Assembly: GCF_014205015.1 (NCBI RefSeq)
Contig: NZ_JACHMO010000001.1
Location: 6,510,001 to 6,574,000, forward strand
Direction of reading: 5' to 3'
DNA: 64,000 nucleotides
Source of the DNA: Saccharothrix ecbatanensis
GTDB lineage: Bacteria > Actinomycetota > Actinomycetes > Mycobacteriales > Pseudonocardiaceae
Shown here piece after piece: positions 19,890-30,772 of the stretch. Under the pieces are notes generated by a model. It did no database searches, was not told the origin of the DNA, and saw only the letters and a program-made list of their open reading frames with translations. The number at the start of each line of letters is the position of its first letter. Positions within the stretch are counted from its first letter, which is position 1. The translations under genes and the position numbers were made by a program.

Positions 19890-20531
19890 CTAATGGGTGA
19901 ACCACCGGTCGAGGATGAGCTCGACGCGGAGGTCGGCGGTGCCGTCCAGGACTTCCCACGGCGATAGCCACCCGGAAGCGGCCAACTCGTCGTAAACGGC
20001 TGCACAGCGTGCTTGAAGGCCGCCGTCGGACTCGTACAAGTCCCGACCCCTCGCCTCCTCCGCCTCACGGTGGGCCGCACGATCCGCGGCGACCCCCGCC
20101 GGCACGCGCAGCAGCAGGTGGAGGTCGGGGATCGGCAACCCGAAGCGTTCCACCTCCAGCGACCTCAGCCACGCCACGAACTCGCCGTCAGCGGGCTGGT
20201 GCAGGCGGGCCGCGCCGTACGCGGCGTTGGACGCGATGTACCGGTCGAGCAGCACCACGTCGTACTGGGCGAGGTCGGCGCGGATCTTGTCCGCCGCGCC
20301 GCGCCGGTCGAGGGCGTAGAGGACCGACATGCCGTACACCGAGTCGGTCAGGTCGCCGAGCCTGCCGTGCAACGCGTCGCGCACCAGATCGGCGTGCACG
20401 TCCTCGTCGTAACGGGGGAACGCGCCGGTGGCGATCTTCGCGCCGCGCGCGTCGAGCGCGTCGGTCAGGGCCTTGGCCAGGGTGCGCTTACCGGCGCCGT
20501 CCAAGCCTTCGATCACGACGAGTTTTCCCAC
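19890..20531 (-). CDS. tmk: Thymidylate kinase
   Basis: A 213-residue enzyme that makes dTDP from dTMP. It has the P-loop EGLDGAGKRT at residues 8-17, close to the mycobacterial form, the LLDRYIASNAAYG (DRY/DRH) motif near 93 and a short lid region rich in Glu/Arg. The start is GTG at 20531. A TAGGGT -10-like box ends 6 nt upstream, which suggests a leaderless transcript. Homologue of Rv3247c, upstream of mtrA in the same direction with a 176-bp gap holding no gene. Confidence 0.93.
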   Translation of the reverse strand: MGKLVVIEGLDGAGKRTLAKALTDALDARGAKIATGAFPRYDEDVHADLVRDALHGRLGDLTDSVYGMSVLYALDRRGAADKIRADLAQYDVVLLDRYIASNAAYGAARLHQPADGEFVAWLRSLEVERFGLPIPDLHLLLRVPAGVAADRAAHREAEEARGRDLYESDGGLQARCAAVYDELAASGWLSPWEVLDGTADLRVELILDRWFTH

Positions 20532-20537
20532 GCGACC

Positions 20538-20543
20538 ACCCTA
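20538..20543 (-). promoter_or_regulatory. Candidate -10 box for a leaderless tmk transcript
   Basis: TAGGGT (TANNNT type) lies 6 nt before the GTG start of tmk and no Shine-Dalgarno is present. This spacing is typical of actinobacterial leaderless genes. No clear -35 hexamer is visible. Confidence 0.45.
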
Positions 20544-20671
20544 AGGGGCCGCGCCCGCGCACGATCGGCGGCATCATGTCCCCCACATGGGTGATGATAG
20601 ATCCTTTCCGTCACCAGATTGAGTGACTACGGTGAACCCCATTTCCGGTTGCGCGAAAGGGTGGTGCCGCG

Positions 20672-21631
20672 GTGACCGCGGATTCCGGGCACGCCAGACC
20701 GGCGGACGAGCCGGGCGCCCATCCGCCCGCGAGCCTGCCCGGCAACCTCGCCGAAACACTGCGCTACGGACCGTTCCACCGCGCTTTGCACGACGCCATC
20801 GCGCACCGCGGCCTGTCTCTGGCCCGGTTGCGGGCACACCTGGAGCAGCAGGGCGTGCAGGTCGGGCAGTCCACGCTCAGCTATTGGCAACGCGGCCTGC
20901 GTCACCCGGAAGTGCCACGTGCGATCGCTACCGTGCGTGCCCTGGAGACCGTGCTGCGGCTCCCGCCCGAGTCCCTGGTGGCGCTCGTCGGCAACCGGCC
21001 GCAACCACGCCTCGCCCGACCACACGGCTGGGTGTCACCCGTGCCGGTGCTGACGGAATTCGAGGCCGTGACCGACGTCGGCGCGAACACCGACATCGAG
21101 GTCGTGTCGGTGCACGACACCGTGCTGATCGGCCCGGAACGGGAGCAGCGGTCGATCACCACGCGGATCGTGGTGCGGGCGGCGAAGGCGGGGCCGGACC
21201 GGTTCCTGGCCGTGCACCAGGGCGACGAGGGCTGCCTGATCGACAACGCGCTCGTGCGGCCCGGCGAGGGCTGCCGGCTGGGACGTCTGCGCAGGCAGTC
21301 GGCCACCCGGGGGTTGGCGTTCGAGCTGCTGTTCGACCGCAGGCTCGCCGAGGGCGAGGAGCACGTGTTCAGCTTCACGGTCGTGGACGACACCGGCGGC
21401 CCGACACCCGGCCACCGACGGACGTTCCGCGAGCCGTGCCGCAGCTACCTGCTGCAACTGGCCTTCAACCGCCGCGCCCTGCCCGCCCGCTGCACCAAGC
21501 AGTTCCGGGTGGACGCCGAGACGCCGCCGGTGGACCTGGAGGAGCTGGTGTGCGGGCTGGGCGGGTACGCCAGCGCCTACTTCGAGGACATCGGGCCCGG
21601 CATCGCCGCCATCAGCGTCGAGTGGACATAG
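20672..21631 (+). CDS. XRE-type helix-turn-helix transcriptional regulator
   Basis: A 319-residue protein. An N-terminal XRE-like helix-turn-helix (about residues 30-95, RALHDAIAHRGLSLARLRAHL then STLSYWQRG and HPEVPRAI) is joined to a C-terminal region of about 200 residues with Cys and acidic patches that I cannot assign. It is a probable DNA-binding regulator with an unknown ligand domain. The start is GTG at 20672, divergent from tmk. It converges with sahH across a bidirectional terminator. It has no clear place in the M. tuberculosis synteny. Confidence 0.75.
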   Translation: MTADSGHARPADEPGAHPPASLPGNLAETLRYGPFHRALHDAIAHRGLSLARLRAHLEQQGVQVGQSTLSYWQRGLRHPEVPRAIATVRALETVLRLPPESLVALVGNRPQPRLARPHGWVSPVPVLTEFEAVTDVGANTDIEVVSVHDTVLIGPEREQRSITTRIVVRAAKAGPDRFLAVHQGDEGCLIDNALVRPGEGCRLGRLRRQSATRGLAFELLFDRRLAEGEEHVFSFTVVDDTGGPTPGHRRTFREPCRSYLLQLAFNRRALPARCTKQFRVDAETPPVDLEELVCGLGGYASAYFEDIGPGIAAISVEWT

Positions 21632-21666
21632 CGGAACGGCCGGGACGCGAGGCCCCGACCGTTCCG
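21632..21666. terminator. Bidirectional terminator between the XRE gene and sahH
   Basis: Arms CGGAACGG and CCGTTCCG (21632-21639, 21659-21666) pair fully, and the stem continues inward as CGGG/CCCG after one mismatch. It occupies nearly the whole space between the two convergent stop codons. Confidence 0.85.
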
Positions 21667-21676
21667 ACTCACAGGC

Positions 21677-23146
<1,470 letters not shown>

Positions 23147-23280
23147 TCCTCACATCTCGGGTTCGCCCGACCATACCTCCCGGTCACGGCCCGCCACGCC
23201 GGGCCGCCGAGGTGGCCTCCCATCCGGGGGCCGATAGACCAGTATGGCAAAGCTGAAGTGATGTTCACGGGAGGGTTTAC

Positions 23281-25656
23281 GTGCTGATTCCCGGCCCCGA
23301 CACACGGGTGGTCGAGCTGCGGGTGCACGGCGTCCAGGGCACCACGCCGCAGTCCCTTGTGGACGCGGTGGCGGCGGTGGACGTGGCGGGCGACGGGCTG
23401 GGCCGCGTCGTGCGCCCGGCCGACCGCCTGCGCAGACCCGCGCCCGGCCCGGTGTTGCAGGCCGCGGGACGTCCGGTGACGCGGGTCGTCGAGGGCTACG
23501 TGTGGGGCCGGATGACGTCCGGCGGCTGGGCCAAGGCGACGTGGGCGCTGCTGTTCCCGTTCTCGCTGGCGAACGTGGCGCACTGGATGCTGCCGCCCAC
23601 GCCCACCGGCTCCGTGCCCGCGCACCTGCTGGGCGTGGGGCTGCGAGCGCTGCTCAGGCTGGCGGCGTTGCTGCTGACCGTGCTGCTGGTGGCGCAGCTG
23701 GAAGTGATCAGCCTGGACCTGGTGGCCGCGCAGTGCCTCGCGCCGGGTGCGACGTGCCTGTGGGGGCCGTCGTGGATGAGCACGACGCCGTGGGTGCGCG
23801 CCGTGGTGGGGCTGGCGCCGATCGCGCTGGCCGTGCTGGTGCTGCACCGGATGTCGAGCGTGGACTGGCGGATCGAGCGCAAGGAGGTGCCCGCGGCCGA
23901 AGGCAGCCGGTCCGGGCTGCCCGGCGCGCACGTGGCCACCGATCCGGACACGCCCGCGTTGCGCGTGCTGCACGTCGTGGCGGGGTTGGGCACGGCCGTG
24001 GTGATCGCGTTGGGCGGGCCGCTGGGTCCGCTGCTCGCGCCCGGCTGGCACGGCGCCGCGATCACCGTGTGCTGGGTGCTCGGCATCACCCTGGTCGGCG
24101 TGTCGGCGATGGGCGCGATGCTGCTGGACGACCCGACCGGCGGCGCGCCGCACCGGGGCGGGCGGTGGCTGCGGGCCGCGTTGGGACGTGGGCCGCGGCG
24201 GGTGTTGCAAGTGGTGGCGTGGCTGTCGTTGCTGGTCGCGACCGGGTTGCTGGTCCGGCTGCCGGTTCGGCTGCCGGGCGCGGACCTGGCCGTGCAGATG
24301 GTGGCCGCGCTGGTCGCGGCGGTGTGCGTGCTGATCGGGTTGCTGCTGGTGCCGGCCGCGTTGCTGGCCCGGCGCACGTGGTCGGCGCAGCCGCGTGACC
24401 TGCGGCCGTGGGCCGGTGGCTGGATGGCCGCGCCGGTGGTGGCGGTGGCCGCGCTGCTCGGTGGCGGGTTCGGCGCGGGGATCGCGCTGACCGTGCGCCG
24501 GGTGCTCGGGCACGGCGTGCTGCCGCGCGGGTACGACTACATCGCGCTGTTGTGGGGTGTGGCCGGTGTGCTGGCGTTCCTGGCGGCGGTGGTGATGGCG
24601 GCGACGACCGGGATGATGCGGTGGAGTTCGCTGCGGCGGAACAAGGAGTGGGCGCGCGAGGCGTCCCTGTTGCACGCGGGGCGCGCACGTGACGTGAAGC
24701 GCGCCGCTCGGGCGTGGTGGTGGGCGCGGTGGCAGCGGCGGCACAGCCACCACGTGGTGCTGGTGATGGCGACGGTGCTGGCGGTCGGCGCGGTGCCCTC
24801 GGCGTTCCTGCGGTTGCGCGAGATCGACCCGCCGACGTGGACGCGGCCGGTCTCCGGTTTCGGCGTGGTCGTGCTGGCCGTGCTGGCGTTGTCGCTGCTC
24901 CGGGCGGTGTACCTGGCGGCACGGCGGCCCGACAAGGCCCGGCAGGTCGGGGTGTTGGCCGATCTGGCGGCGTTCTGGCCGCGCGAGGCGCACCCGGTCG
25001 TGCCGCCGTGTTACGCGTTGAAGGTGGTGCCGGAGCTGGTGGCGCGGGTGCGGGAGCACCTGTCCGACCCCGGCGTGCGGGTGGTGCTGGCCGGGCACAG
25101 CCAGGGCAGCCTGCTCGCGGCGGTGGCGGCGGCCCGGTTGCTGGAGGAGCTGCCGCCGTCCGAGGCCGAACGGGTGGGGCTCGTCACCGCGGGGTCGCAG
25201 CTCCAATGGGCGTACCCGCGGGCGTTCCCGGCGGTGGTGCCGCACAGTTCGCTGGAGTCGCTGGCCGGTGGGCTGGAGGGGCGGTGGCGGTCGCTGTGCC
25301 GGGGCACGGACGCGCTGGGCGGCGCGGTGATGACGTGGAACCGGCAGGTGTACGACGGGATGCTGCTCGGCACGGGGTTCCGGCCGGACGGGACGTCGGG
25401 CGCGCTGCCGCCGGCGTTGCGAGGTCCGACGGGTGCGCTGGTGCTGGGCGGCGACCACTGGCTGCCCGATCCCCAGCGCGGGCCGTTCCCCGGTCGGCGG
25501 TGGGCTCCGGGCGTGAACCGGCACGCGGACTACACGTCCGACCCCGAGTGGGACCGGGCGGTGGCCATCGCGGCCGGTCTGGAGACGCCCGAGCCGCTGC
25601 CCCCCGTGCTGCCTATCGCGCGACAGGCGCCGGTGGTGTCACCGGAAAAGAAGTGA
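23281..25656 (+). CDS. Large polytopic membrane protein with C-terminal alpha/beta hydrolase (lipase-like) domain
   Basis: A 791-residue protein. The N-terminus has LRVHGVQGTTPQ, a conserved segment of an actinobacterial membrane hydrolase family. About eight to ten hydrophobic segments follow between roughly residues 80 and 560. A hydrolase domain then carries AGHSQGS (nucleophile Ser near 606) and a late GDHWLPDP or RHADY His. It is probably an esterase or lipase at the inner membrane; the substrate is unknown. The start is GTG with GGGAGG 6 nt upstream. Its last 44 bp overlap the 3' end of the convergent MutL-like gene. Confidence 0.8.
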   Translation: MLIPGPDTRVVELRVHGVQGTTPQSLVDAVAAVDVAGDGLGRVVRPADRLRRPAPGPVLQAAGRPVTRVVEGYVWGRMTSGGWAKATWALLFPFSLANVAHWMLPPTPTGSVPAHLLGVGLRALLRLAALLLTVLLVAQLEVISLDLVAAQCLAPGATCLWGPSWMSTTPWVRAVVGLAPIALAVLVLHRMSSVDWRIERKEVPAAEGSRSGLPGAHVATDPDTPALRVLHVVAGLGTAVVIALGGPLGPLLAPGWHGAAITVCWVLGITLVGVSAMGAMLLDDPTGGAPHRGGRWLRAALGRGPRRVLQVVAWLSLLVATGLLVRLPVRLPGADLAVQMVAALVAAVCVLIGLLLVPAALLARRTWSAQPRDLRPWAGGWMAAPVVAVAALLGGGFGAGIALTVRRVLGHGVLPRGYDYIALLWGVAGVLAFLAAVVMAATTGMMRWSSLRRNKEWAREASLLHAGRARDVKRAARAWWWARWQRRHSHHVVLVMATVLAVGAVPSAFLRLREIDPPTWTRPVSGFGVVVLAVLALSLLRAVYLAARRPDKARQVGVLADLAAFWPREAHPVVPPCYALKVVPELVARVREHLSDPGVRVVLAGHSQGSLLAAVAAARLLEELPPSEAERVGLVTAGSQLQWAYPRAFPAVVPHSSLESLAGGLEGRWRSLCRGTDALGGAVMTWNRQVYDGMLLGTGFRPDGTSGALPPALRGPTGALVLGGDHWLPDPQRGPFPGRRWAPGVNRHADYTSDPEWDRAVAIAAGLETPEPLPPVLPIARQAPVVSPEKK

Positions 25657-26902
25657 GCAGGCGGTCGGCGGCTTCGGTGTGGCCGGCCTCGGCGAGCAGA
25701 CCGGCCGGTGCGAGCACGTAGTCGCGGTCGACGGTGACGGCGGCGTTGCGGAGGATCGGGCGCAGGACGGGGTCGGCGCGCAGCACGCGTTCGATGTCCG
25801 AGGTGGACTCGGCGTGCCGGAACACGCCGCCGGACAGCACGAGCAGGCCCGCGCCCTGTGGTCCCAGCTGGCCGTCCACGAGCCTGAGGTGACGGCGGAT
25901 CGCGAGCACGGCGGCGAGGCCCGCGAGCCTGCGGTCCACGGTCGGGTCGTCGGGCAGCCAGCCCACGTCGGCGGCCCGTGCGGCGGCCTCTTCGTGCAGC
26001 ACGGCGGCTTCCGCCTTGTCGATCAGCTTCTCCGCGACCGCCTCGGCCACCACGCCGGGCGCGGACCAGCGCATGCCCAGGTCGCCCTCGACCGTGCGGC
26101 GGTCCGGCGGCAGCGCCACCGTGCGCTCCGGACCTTCCACAGTGGACACCGCCGAGTAGACGTCCGTGGTCGCGCCGCCGACGTCCACCACCAGCACCGC
26201 GCCTTCCCGGTCCTGCATGGCCAGCCGTGACACGCCGCTCAGCACCGCGTCCGGCGTGACGGCCCGCACGAGCCCGCGGAACCTCGGTCCTCGGGACAGG
26301 CCCTTGCCGCCGATCACGTGCTCCAGGAACACGTCGCGGATCGCGGCACGTGCCGGGCCCGGCGCGAGTTCGCCCACGTCGGGGAGCACGTTGGCGGTGG
26401 GCACGACCGTTCGGCCGGCGAGCAGGTCCACGGCCTCCGGCTGGGCCTCGACGTTGCCGGCGAGCACGATCGGGCAGGCGATGCGGTTCGCGCCGATCCG
26501 GCGGGCGTTGTGCAGGAGCACCGACTGGTCGCCGCCGTCGGTGCCGCCGACGAGGAGGACGACGTCGGGTGCGGCGGCGCGCAACGCCCGGATGCCCGCG
26601 CCGTCGAGCGGTCCGGCCGACACGTGGACGACCTTCGCGCCCGCCGACAACGCCACCCGGTACCCGGCCTCGGCGCTGACCAGCCGTTCCTGCCCCACGA
26701 CCGCGAGCCGCAGGCCACCGCCGGCGGACGAGCACGCGAGCGTGCGTTCGGCCGGGCCGAGGGCTTTCGTGACGGCGTCGATGCCTTGAAGCACCTCCGA
26801 CGGGGTAGTCGGGTGCTGTGCCGTGCCGAGCAGGTCGCCGGCGGGCGACAGGAGGGCGCCCTTGGTCCACGTCGAGCCGATGTCCAGGCAGAGCACGGTC
26901 AT
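25613..26902 (-). CDS. MutL-like ASKHA ATPase (GlmL/mutase-reactivase type)
   Basis: A 429-residue actin/Hsp70-fold ATPase. It has phosphate-1 LCLDIGSTWTKGALL at the N-terminus, LLVGGTDGGD near 125 and phosphate-2 VVDVGGATTDVYS near 230. The family is named for a protein encoded beside glutamate mutase subunits and is thought to reactivate cobalamin-dependent mutases. No mutase gene is in this window, so the partner is elsewhere or the role differs. The start was set at MTVLCLDIG. The 3' end overlaps the membrane hydrolase gene by 44 bp on the opposite strand. Confidence 0.83.
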   Translation of the reverse strand: MTVLCLDIGSTWTKGALLSPAGDLLGTAQHPTTPSEVLQGIDAVTKALGPAERTLACSSAGGGLRLAVVGQERLVSAEAGYRVALSAGAKVVHVSAGPLDGAGIRALRAAAPDVVLLVGGTDGGDQSVLLHNARRIGANRIACPIVLAGNVEAQPEAVDLLAGRTVVPTANVLPDVGELAPGPARAAIRDVFLEHVIGGKGLSRGPRFRGLVRAVTPDAVLSGVSRLAMQDREGAVLVVDVGGATTDVYSAVSTVEGPERTVALPPDRRTVEGDLGMRWSAPGVVAEAVAEKLIDKAEAAVLHEEAAARAADVGWLPDDPTVDRRLAGLAAVLAIRRHLRLVDGQLGPQGAGLLVLSGGVFRHAESTSDIERVLRADPVLRPILRNAAVTVDRDYVLAPAGLLAEAGHTEAADRLLTSFPVTPPAPVAR

Positions 26903-27014
26903 GCGGGCAAAACTACCGGGCGGCCATTGTCGGACCCCTCCTTTAGGCTGAACGGACCAACACACCCGCCCATCCACGACCCACCACCAGACCACCCACG
27001 GCGAGGTCGCGCAA

Positions 27015-28529
27015 ATGAGAGAGCTGTGGCGCACCAAGACGATCGAGCAGTCGATCGCGGACACCGATGATCCGGACACCAGGCTGCGCAAGGACCTCAC
27101 CGCGTGGGACTTGACGGTCTTCGGCGTCGCGGTGGTGATCGGCGCGGGCATCTTCACGCTCACCGCGTCCACCGCGGGCAACCTGGCCGGGCCGTCGGTG
27201 TCGTTGGCGTTCGTGCTGGCGGCGGTGGCGTGTGCGCTGGCCGCGTTGTGCTACGCCGAGTTCGCCTCGACCGTGCCGGTGGCGGGCAGCGCGTACACGT
27301 TCTCTTACGCGACGTTCGGCGAGTTCATGGCGTGGATCATCGGTTGGGACCTGGTGCTGGAGTTCGCGGTCGGCGCGGCGGCGGTGGCCAAGGGCTGGTC
27401 GCTGTACCTCCAGACCGTGCTCGGGCAGCTCGGCGTGACGGTGAAGACCACCGTGCCGGTGGCCGGGGTCGACGTCGACTGGGGCTCGTTGCTGCTGATC
27501 GCGGTGCTGACGGCGGTGCTGGTCGTCGGCACGAAGCTGTCGTCGCGGGTCAGCGCGGTGATCACGGCGGTGAAGGTGGCCGTGGTGCTGCTGGTGATCG
27601 TGCTCGGCATCGGGTACATCAAGGCGGCGAACTACAGCCCGTACATCCCGCCCGCCCAATCCGGCGGCACCACCGCGAGCGGCCTGGAGCAGTCGCTGTT
27701 CTCGCTGGTCACGGGCTTCGAAGGCAGTACCTACGGGGTGCTCGGGCTGCTGGCCGCCGCGTCGCTGGTGTTCTTCGCGTTCATCGGCTTCGACGTGGTC
27801 GCCACGACCGCCGAGGAGACCCGGAACCCTCAGCGCGCCGTGCCGCGGGGCATCCTCGGGTCGCTGGCGATCGTGACGGTGCTGTACGTGGCGGTGTCGT
27901 TGGTGATCACCGGCATGCTGCCGTACGACCAGCTCAAGACCCAGCCGGACGGCACGCGGGCGACGTTGGCGACGGCGTTCTCGGCCAACGGGGTGGACTG
28001 GGCGGCCACCGTGATCTCGGTCGGCGCGCTGGCGGGCCTGACCACGGTGGTGATGGTGCTGATGCTCGGCCAGTCGCGGGTGCTGTTCGCGATGTCCAGG
28101 GACGGCCTCCTGCCGCGCGGCCTGGCCCACACTGGCGAGCACGGCACGCCGTACCGGATCACCGTGATCATCGGTGTGCTGGTCGCCGTCGCGGCGGGCT
28201 TCTTCCCGGCAGGCAGGCTGGAGGAGATGGTGAACGTCGGCACGCTGTTCGCGTTCATCCTGGTCTCGGCGGGTGTCCTGGTGCTCCGCAAGACCCGCCC
28301 CGACCTCCCGCGCGGCTTCCGCGTGCCACTGGTGCCGCTGGTCCCGGTCCTCGCCATCCTGGCGTGCCTGTGGCTGATGCTGAACCTGACCGCGTTGACG
28401 TGGGTCCGGTTCCTGGCGTGGATGGCCCTTGGCGTCGTCCTGTACTTCGTGTACAGCCGCCGGCATTCCGTGCTGGGCAAACGCGGCGCGACCGCCGTAC
28501 CCGTGGTGAAGCACGACGAGATCCCCTGA
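27015..28529 (+). CDS. APC-family cationic amino-acid permease
   Basis: A 504-residue membrane transporter with about 12-14 predicted helices. The N-terminal DLTVFGVAVVIGAGIFTLT is the conserved APC helix-1 substrate motif. CYAEFAS in helix 2 and FFAFIGFDVVATTAEE in helix 6 are typical of CAT-type permeases for basic amino acids. It likely imports amino acids in exchange for or with protons. The start is ATG at 27015, divergent from the MutL-like gene. A 16-bp-stem terminator follows. Positional and family counterpart of Rv3253c. Confidence 0.92.
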   Translation: MRELWRTKTIEQSIADTDDPDTRLRKDLTAWDLTVFGVAVVIGAGIFTLTASTAGNLAGPSVSLAFVLAAVACALAALCYAEFASTVPVAGSAYTFSYATFGEFMAWIIGWDLVLEFAVGAAAVAKGWSLYLQTVLGQLGVTVKTTVPVAGVDVDWGSLLLIAVLTAVLVVGTKLSSRVSAVITAVKVAVVLLVIVLGIGYIKAANYSPYIPPAQSGGTTASGLEQSLFSLVTGFEGSTYGVLGLLAAASLVFFAFIGFDVVATTAEETRNPQRAVPRGILGSLAIVTVLYVAVSLVITGMLPYDQLKTQPDGTRATLATAFSANGVDWAATVISVGALAGLTTVVMVLMLGQSRVLFAMSRDGLLPRGLAHTGEHGTPYRITVIIGVLVAVAAGFFPAGRLEEMVNVGTLFAFILVSAGVLVLRKTRPDLPRGFRVPLVPLVPVLAILACLWLMLNLTALTWVRFLAWMALGVVLYFVYSRRHSVLGKRGATAVPVVKHDEIP

Positions 28530-28539
28530 CACCGGACGA

Positions 28540-28577
28540 CGAAGGGGCGACGAGCACAACGGCTCGTCGCCCCTTCG
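28540..28577. terminator. Strong bidirectional terminator, 16-bp perfect stem
   Basis: Arms CGAAGGGGCGACGAGC (28540-28555) and GCTCGTCGCCCCTTCG (28562-28577) enclose a 6-nt loop. It lies between the convergent permease and CDF genes. Confidence 0.93.
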
Positions 28578-28590
28578 CACCGCCGAAAAC

Positions 28591-29511
28591 CTACGACTTG
28601 GCCAGCGACCGGTCCAGGTCGGGCTCCAGGTAGATCAGCCGAGCAGACGGCACCTTGTTGCGCACGCGCTGCTCCGCGTCGTCGATGGCCTCGGCCACCT
28701 CGGCGATCGACAGGCCCGGGTTCAGCGCGATCTTCGCCGCCACCAGCAGCTCGTCCGGCCCGATGTACTGGGTCCGGATGTGGATCACGCGCTGCACCTT
28801 GCCCGCCGCCAGCTGGCTCGTGATCACGTCCAGCTCCGCGGGCGCCGAGCCCTCGCCGATCAGCAGCGACTTCATCTCCACGATCAGGATGACCGCGATC
28901 ACGCCGAGCAGCACACCGATGCAGATCGTGCCGATCGCGTCCCACACGGGGTCGCCGGTGATGGTCGACAGGCCCACGCCCATCAGCGCCAGGACCAGGC
29001 CGAACAGCGCGCCCGCGTCCTCCAGCAGCACGACCGGCAGCTCGGGCACCTTCGACTGCCGGATGAACTGCCACCACGTGGCGTCACCCTTGATCTTCTG
29101 CGACTCCACGATCGCGGTGCGGAAGCTGTAGATCTCCAGGCCGATCGCGACGACCAGGATGACCACCGCGACCATCGGGCTGCTCAGCGGCTCGTGCGCC
29201 TCGAGCTTGTGGATGCCCTCGTACAGGGCGAACACCGAGCCGAGGCTGAACAGCATCAGCGCGACGATGAACGAGTAGAAGTAGCGGTCCCGACCGAACC
29301 CGAACGGGTGACTCATAGTGGCCTTGCGCTGCGCGGTCTTCTGCCCGAGCAGCAACAGGCCCTGGTTGGACGTGTCGGCCACCGAGTGCACCGACTCGGC
29401 CAGCATCGACGACGATCCGGTGATCAGGAAGCCGACGAACTTGGCCACTGAGATCCCGGCATTGGCCACCAGCGCGGCGATGATCGCCTTGGTCCCGCCC
29501 CCTGCTGACAC
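28591..29511 (-). CDS. Cation diffusion facilitator (CDF) transporter, ZnT9-like
   Basis: A 306-residue protein with six membrane helices and a C-terminal cytoplasmic CDF domain. Helix 2 has ESVHSVADT, carrying the site-A His and Asp. Helix 5 reads LLEDAGALFG, where the usual His is Glu, as in the ZnT9-like branch. It is probably an efflux transporter for a divalent metal such as Zn, Co or Mn; specificity cannot be read from sequence. The start is GTG at 29511. It is a single gene downstream of manA with a 42-bp gap. Confidence 0.88.
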   Translation of the reverse strand: MSAGGGTKAIIAALVANAGISVAKFVGFLITGSSSMLAESVHSVADTSNQGLLLLGQKTAQRKATMSHPFGFGRDRYFYSFIVALMLFSLGSVFALYEGIHKLEAHEPLSSPMVAVVILVVAIGLEIYSFRTAIVESQKIKGDATWWQFIRQSKVPELPVVLLEDAGALFGLVLALMGVGLSTITGDPVWDAIGTICIGVLLGVIAVILIVEMKSLLIGEGSAPAELDVITSQLAAGKVQRVIHIRTQYIGPDELLVAAKIALNPGLSIAEVAEAIDDAEQRVRNKVPSARLIYLEPDLDRSLAKS

Positions 29512-29553
29512 GGTTGCTCCCTAAGCGCACAAGTCCGATTTGTCGGTGTGACC

Positions 29554-30768
29554 CTACTCAACGCCGGGGGTCGCCCGGAAAAGCTGGGTCTCGACATCGG
29601 CCTCGACCACCACGGCCGGGTCGCTCGCGGGCAACCACACCGACTGGCCGCGCTCCAGCACGAGCGACTGGCTCCCGTTCGACAACCGCGCCCGGCCACG
29701 CGTGCAGACCATGATCTGCGGCCCGCTGTGATCCACTCGAACGTGGACCGACGGCCCGACCTCGATCCGGGACAGCTCGAACTCCGGGCACGGCGTCCAG
29801 TACGACCACAGCCCCGGTGACGTCTCGGCGCCGGTCTGCACCGGCATGTCGCCGCACTGGAAGTCCAGCACCCGCATCAGCTCCGGCACGTTCACGTGCT
29901 TCGGCGTCAACCCGCAGCGCAGCACGTTGTCCGAGTTCGCCAGGATCTCCACGCCGGTGCCGTGCAGGTACGCGTGCAGGTTGCCGGCGGGCAGGTAGAT
30001 CGCCTCACCGGGCCGGAGCACCAGCCGGTTGAGCAGCAACGCGGCCAGCACGCCCGCGTCACCGGGGTACGCCTCGCCCAGCTCCAGGATCGTCCGGCAC
30101 TCCAGGTCGAACTCGCCGTGCTCCTTCACGTGCAGCACGCACGCGTCCAGGACCTGCGGCAACAGCATGTCCAGCGCGGTCTGCGGCAACGTGATGAGCG
30201 TGGTGAACAGGGCCCGCAGGCCGTCACCGTCCGGCTGGGACGCCAGCAGCTCGGCGTACGGGGCGAAGTCCGGCGCGTCCAGCGACCGCAGCAACACCGC
30301 CGTCCGCAGCGGGTCGCGGAACCCCGCCAACGCGTGGAACTCGGTCAACGCGCAGACCAGCTCGGGCTTCGCGGACGGGTCCTTGTAGTTGCGGATCGGC
30401 GAGTCCATCGGCACGCCCGCCGCGTCCTCGGCGGCGAACCCGTTCGCCGCCTGCTCGGCCGACGGGTGCGCCTGGAGGCTCAGCGGCTCCTCCGCGGCCA
30501 GCACCTTCAGCAGGAACGGCAGCCGGCTGCCCCAGCGGTCGGCGTGCGCGGCGCCCAGCTGGCCGTCCGGGTCGTCGGCCAGCATCTCCAGCAGTGACCG
30601 CGAACCGTCCGGACCCACCACCCGGGACGGGTCGCCGGGGTGGGCGCCCATCCACAGCTCGGCCTCGGGGTGCGGCGTCGGCACCTCCTTCCCGAGCAGC
30701 TCGGCGATGGCGGTGCGTGATCCCCACGCGTACGCGCGCACCGCGTTGTGCAGCAGTTCCACAGTCAT
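29554..30768 (-). CDS. manA: Mannose-6-phosphate isomerase, class I
   Basis: A 404-residue zinc enzyme that interconverts fructose-6-P and mannose-6-P, the entry to GDP-mannose. It has AYAWGSRTAIAELLG at the N-terminus, LSLQAHPS with zinc ligands near 98, YKDPSAKPELVCAL near 133 and the signature YLPAGNLHAYLHGTGVEI near 260. It is last in a manB-trm112-tobH-manA operon, with four bases between the tobH stop and its ATG. Homologue of Rv3255c. Confidence 0.96.
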   Translation of the reverse strand: MTVELLHNAVRAYAWGSRTAIAELLGKEVPTPHPEAELWMGAHPGDPSRVVGPDGSRSLLEMLADDPDGQLGAAHADRWGSRLPFLLKVLAAEEPLSLQAHPSAEQAANGFAAEDAAGVPMDSPIRNYKDPSAKPELVCALTEFHALAGFRDPLRTAVLLRSLDAPDFAPYAELLASQPDGDGLRALFTTLITLPQTALDMLLPQVLDACVLHVKEHGEFDLECRTILELGEAYPGDAGVLAALLLNRLVLRPGEAIYLPAGNLHAYLHGTGVEILANSDNVLRCGLTPKHVNVPELMRVLDFQCGDMPVQTGAETSPGLWSYWTPCPEFELSRIEVGPSVHVRVDHSGPQIMVCTRGRARLSNGSQSLVLERGQSVWLPASDPAVVVEADVETQLFRATPGVE

Positions 30769-30772
30769 CCCC

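Noticed and set aside
23147..23280. Possible SAH riboswitch upstream of sahH
   Set aside because: The leader contains no convincing match to the SAH riboswitch core and no clear conserved pairing, so it is not called.
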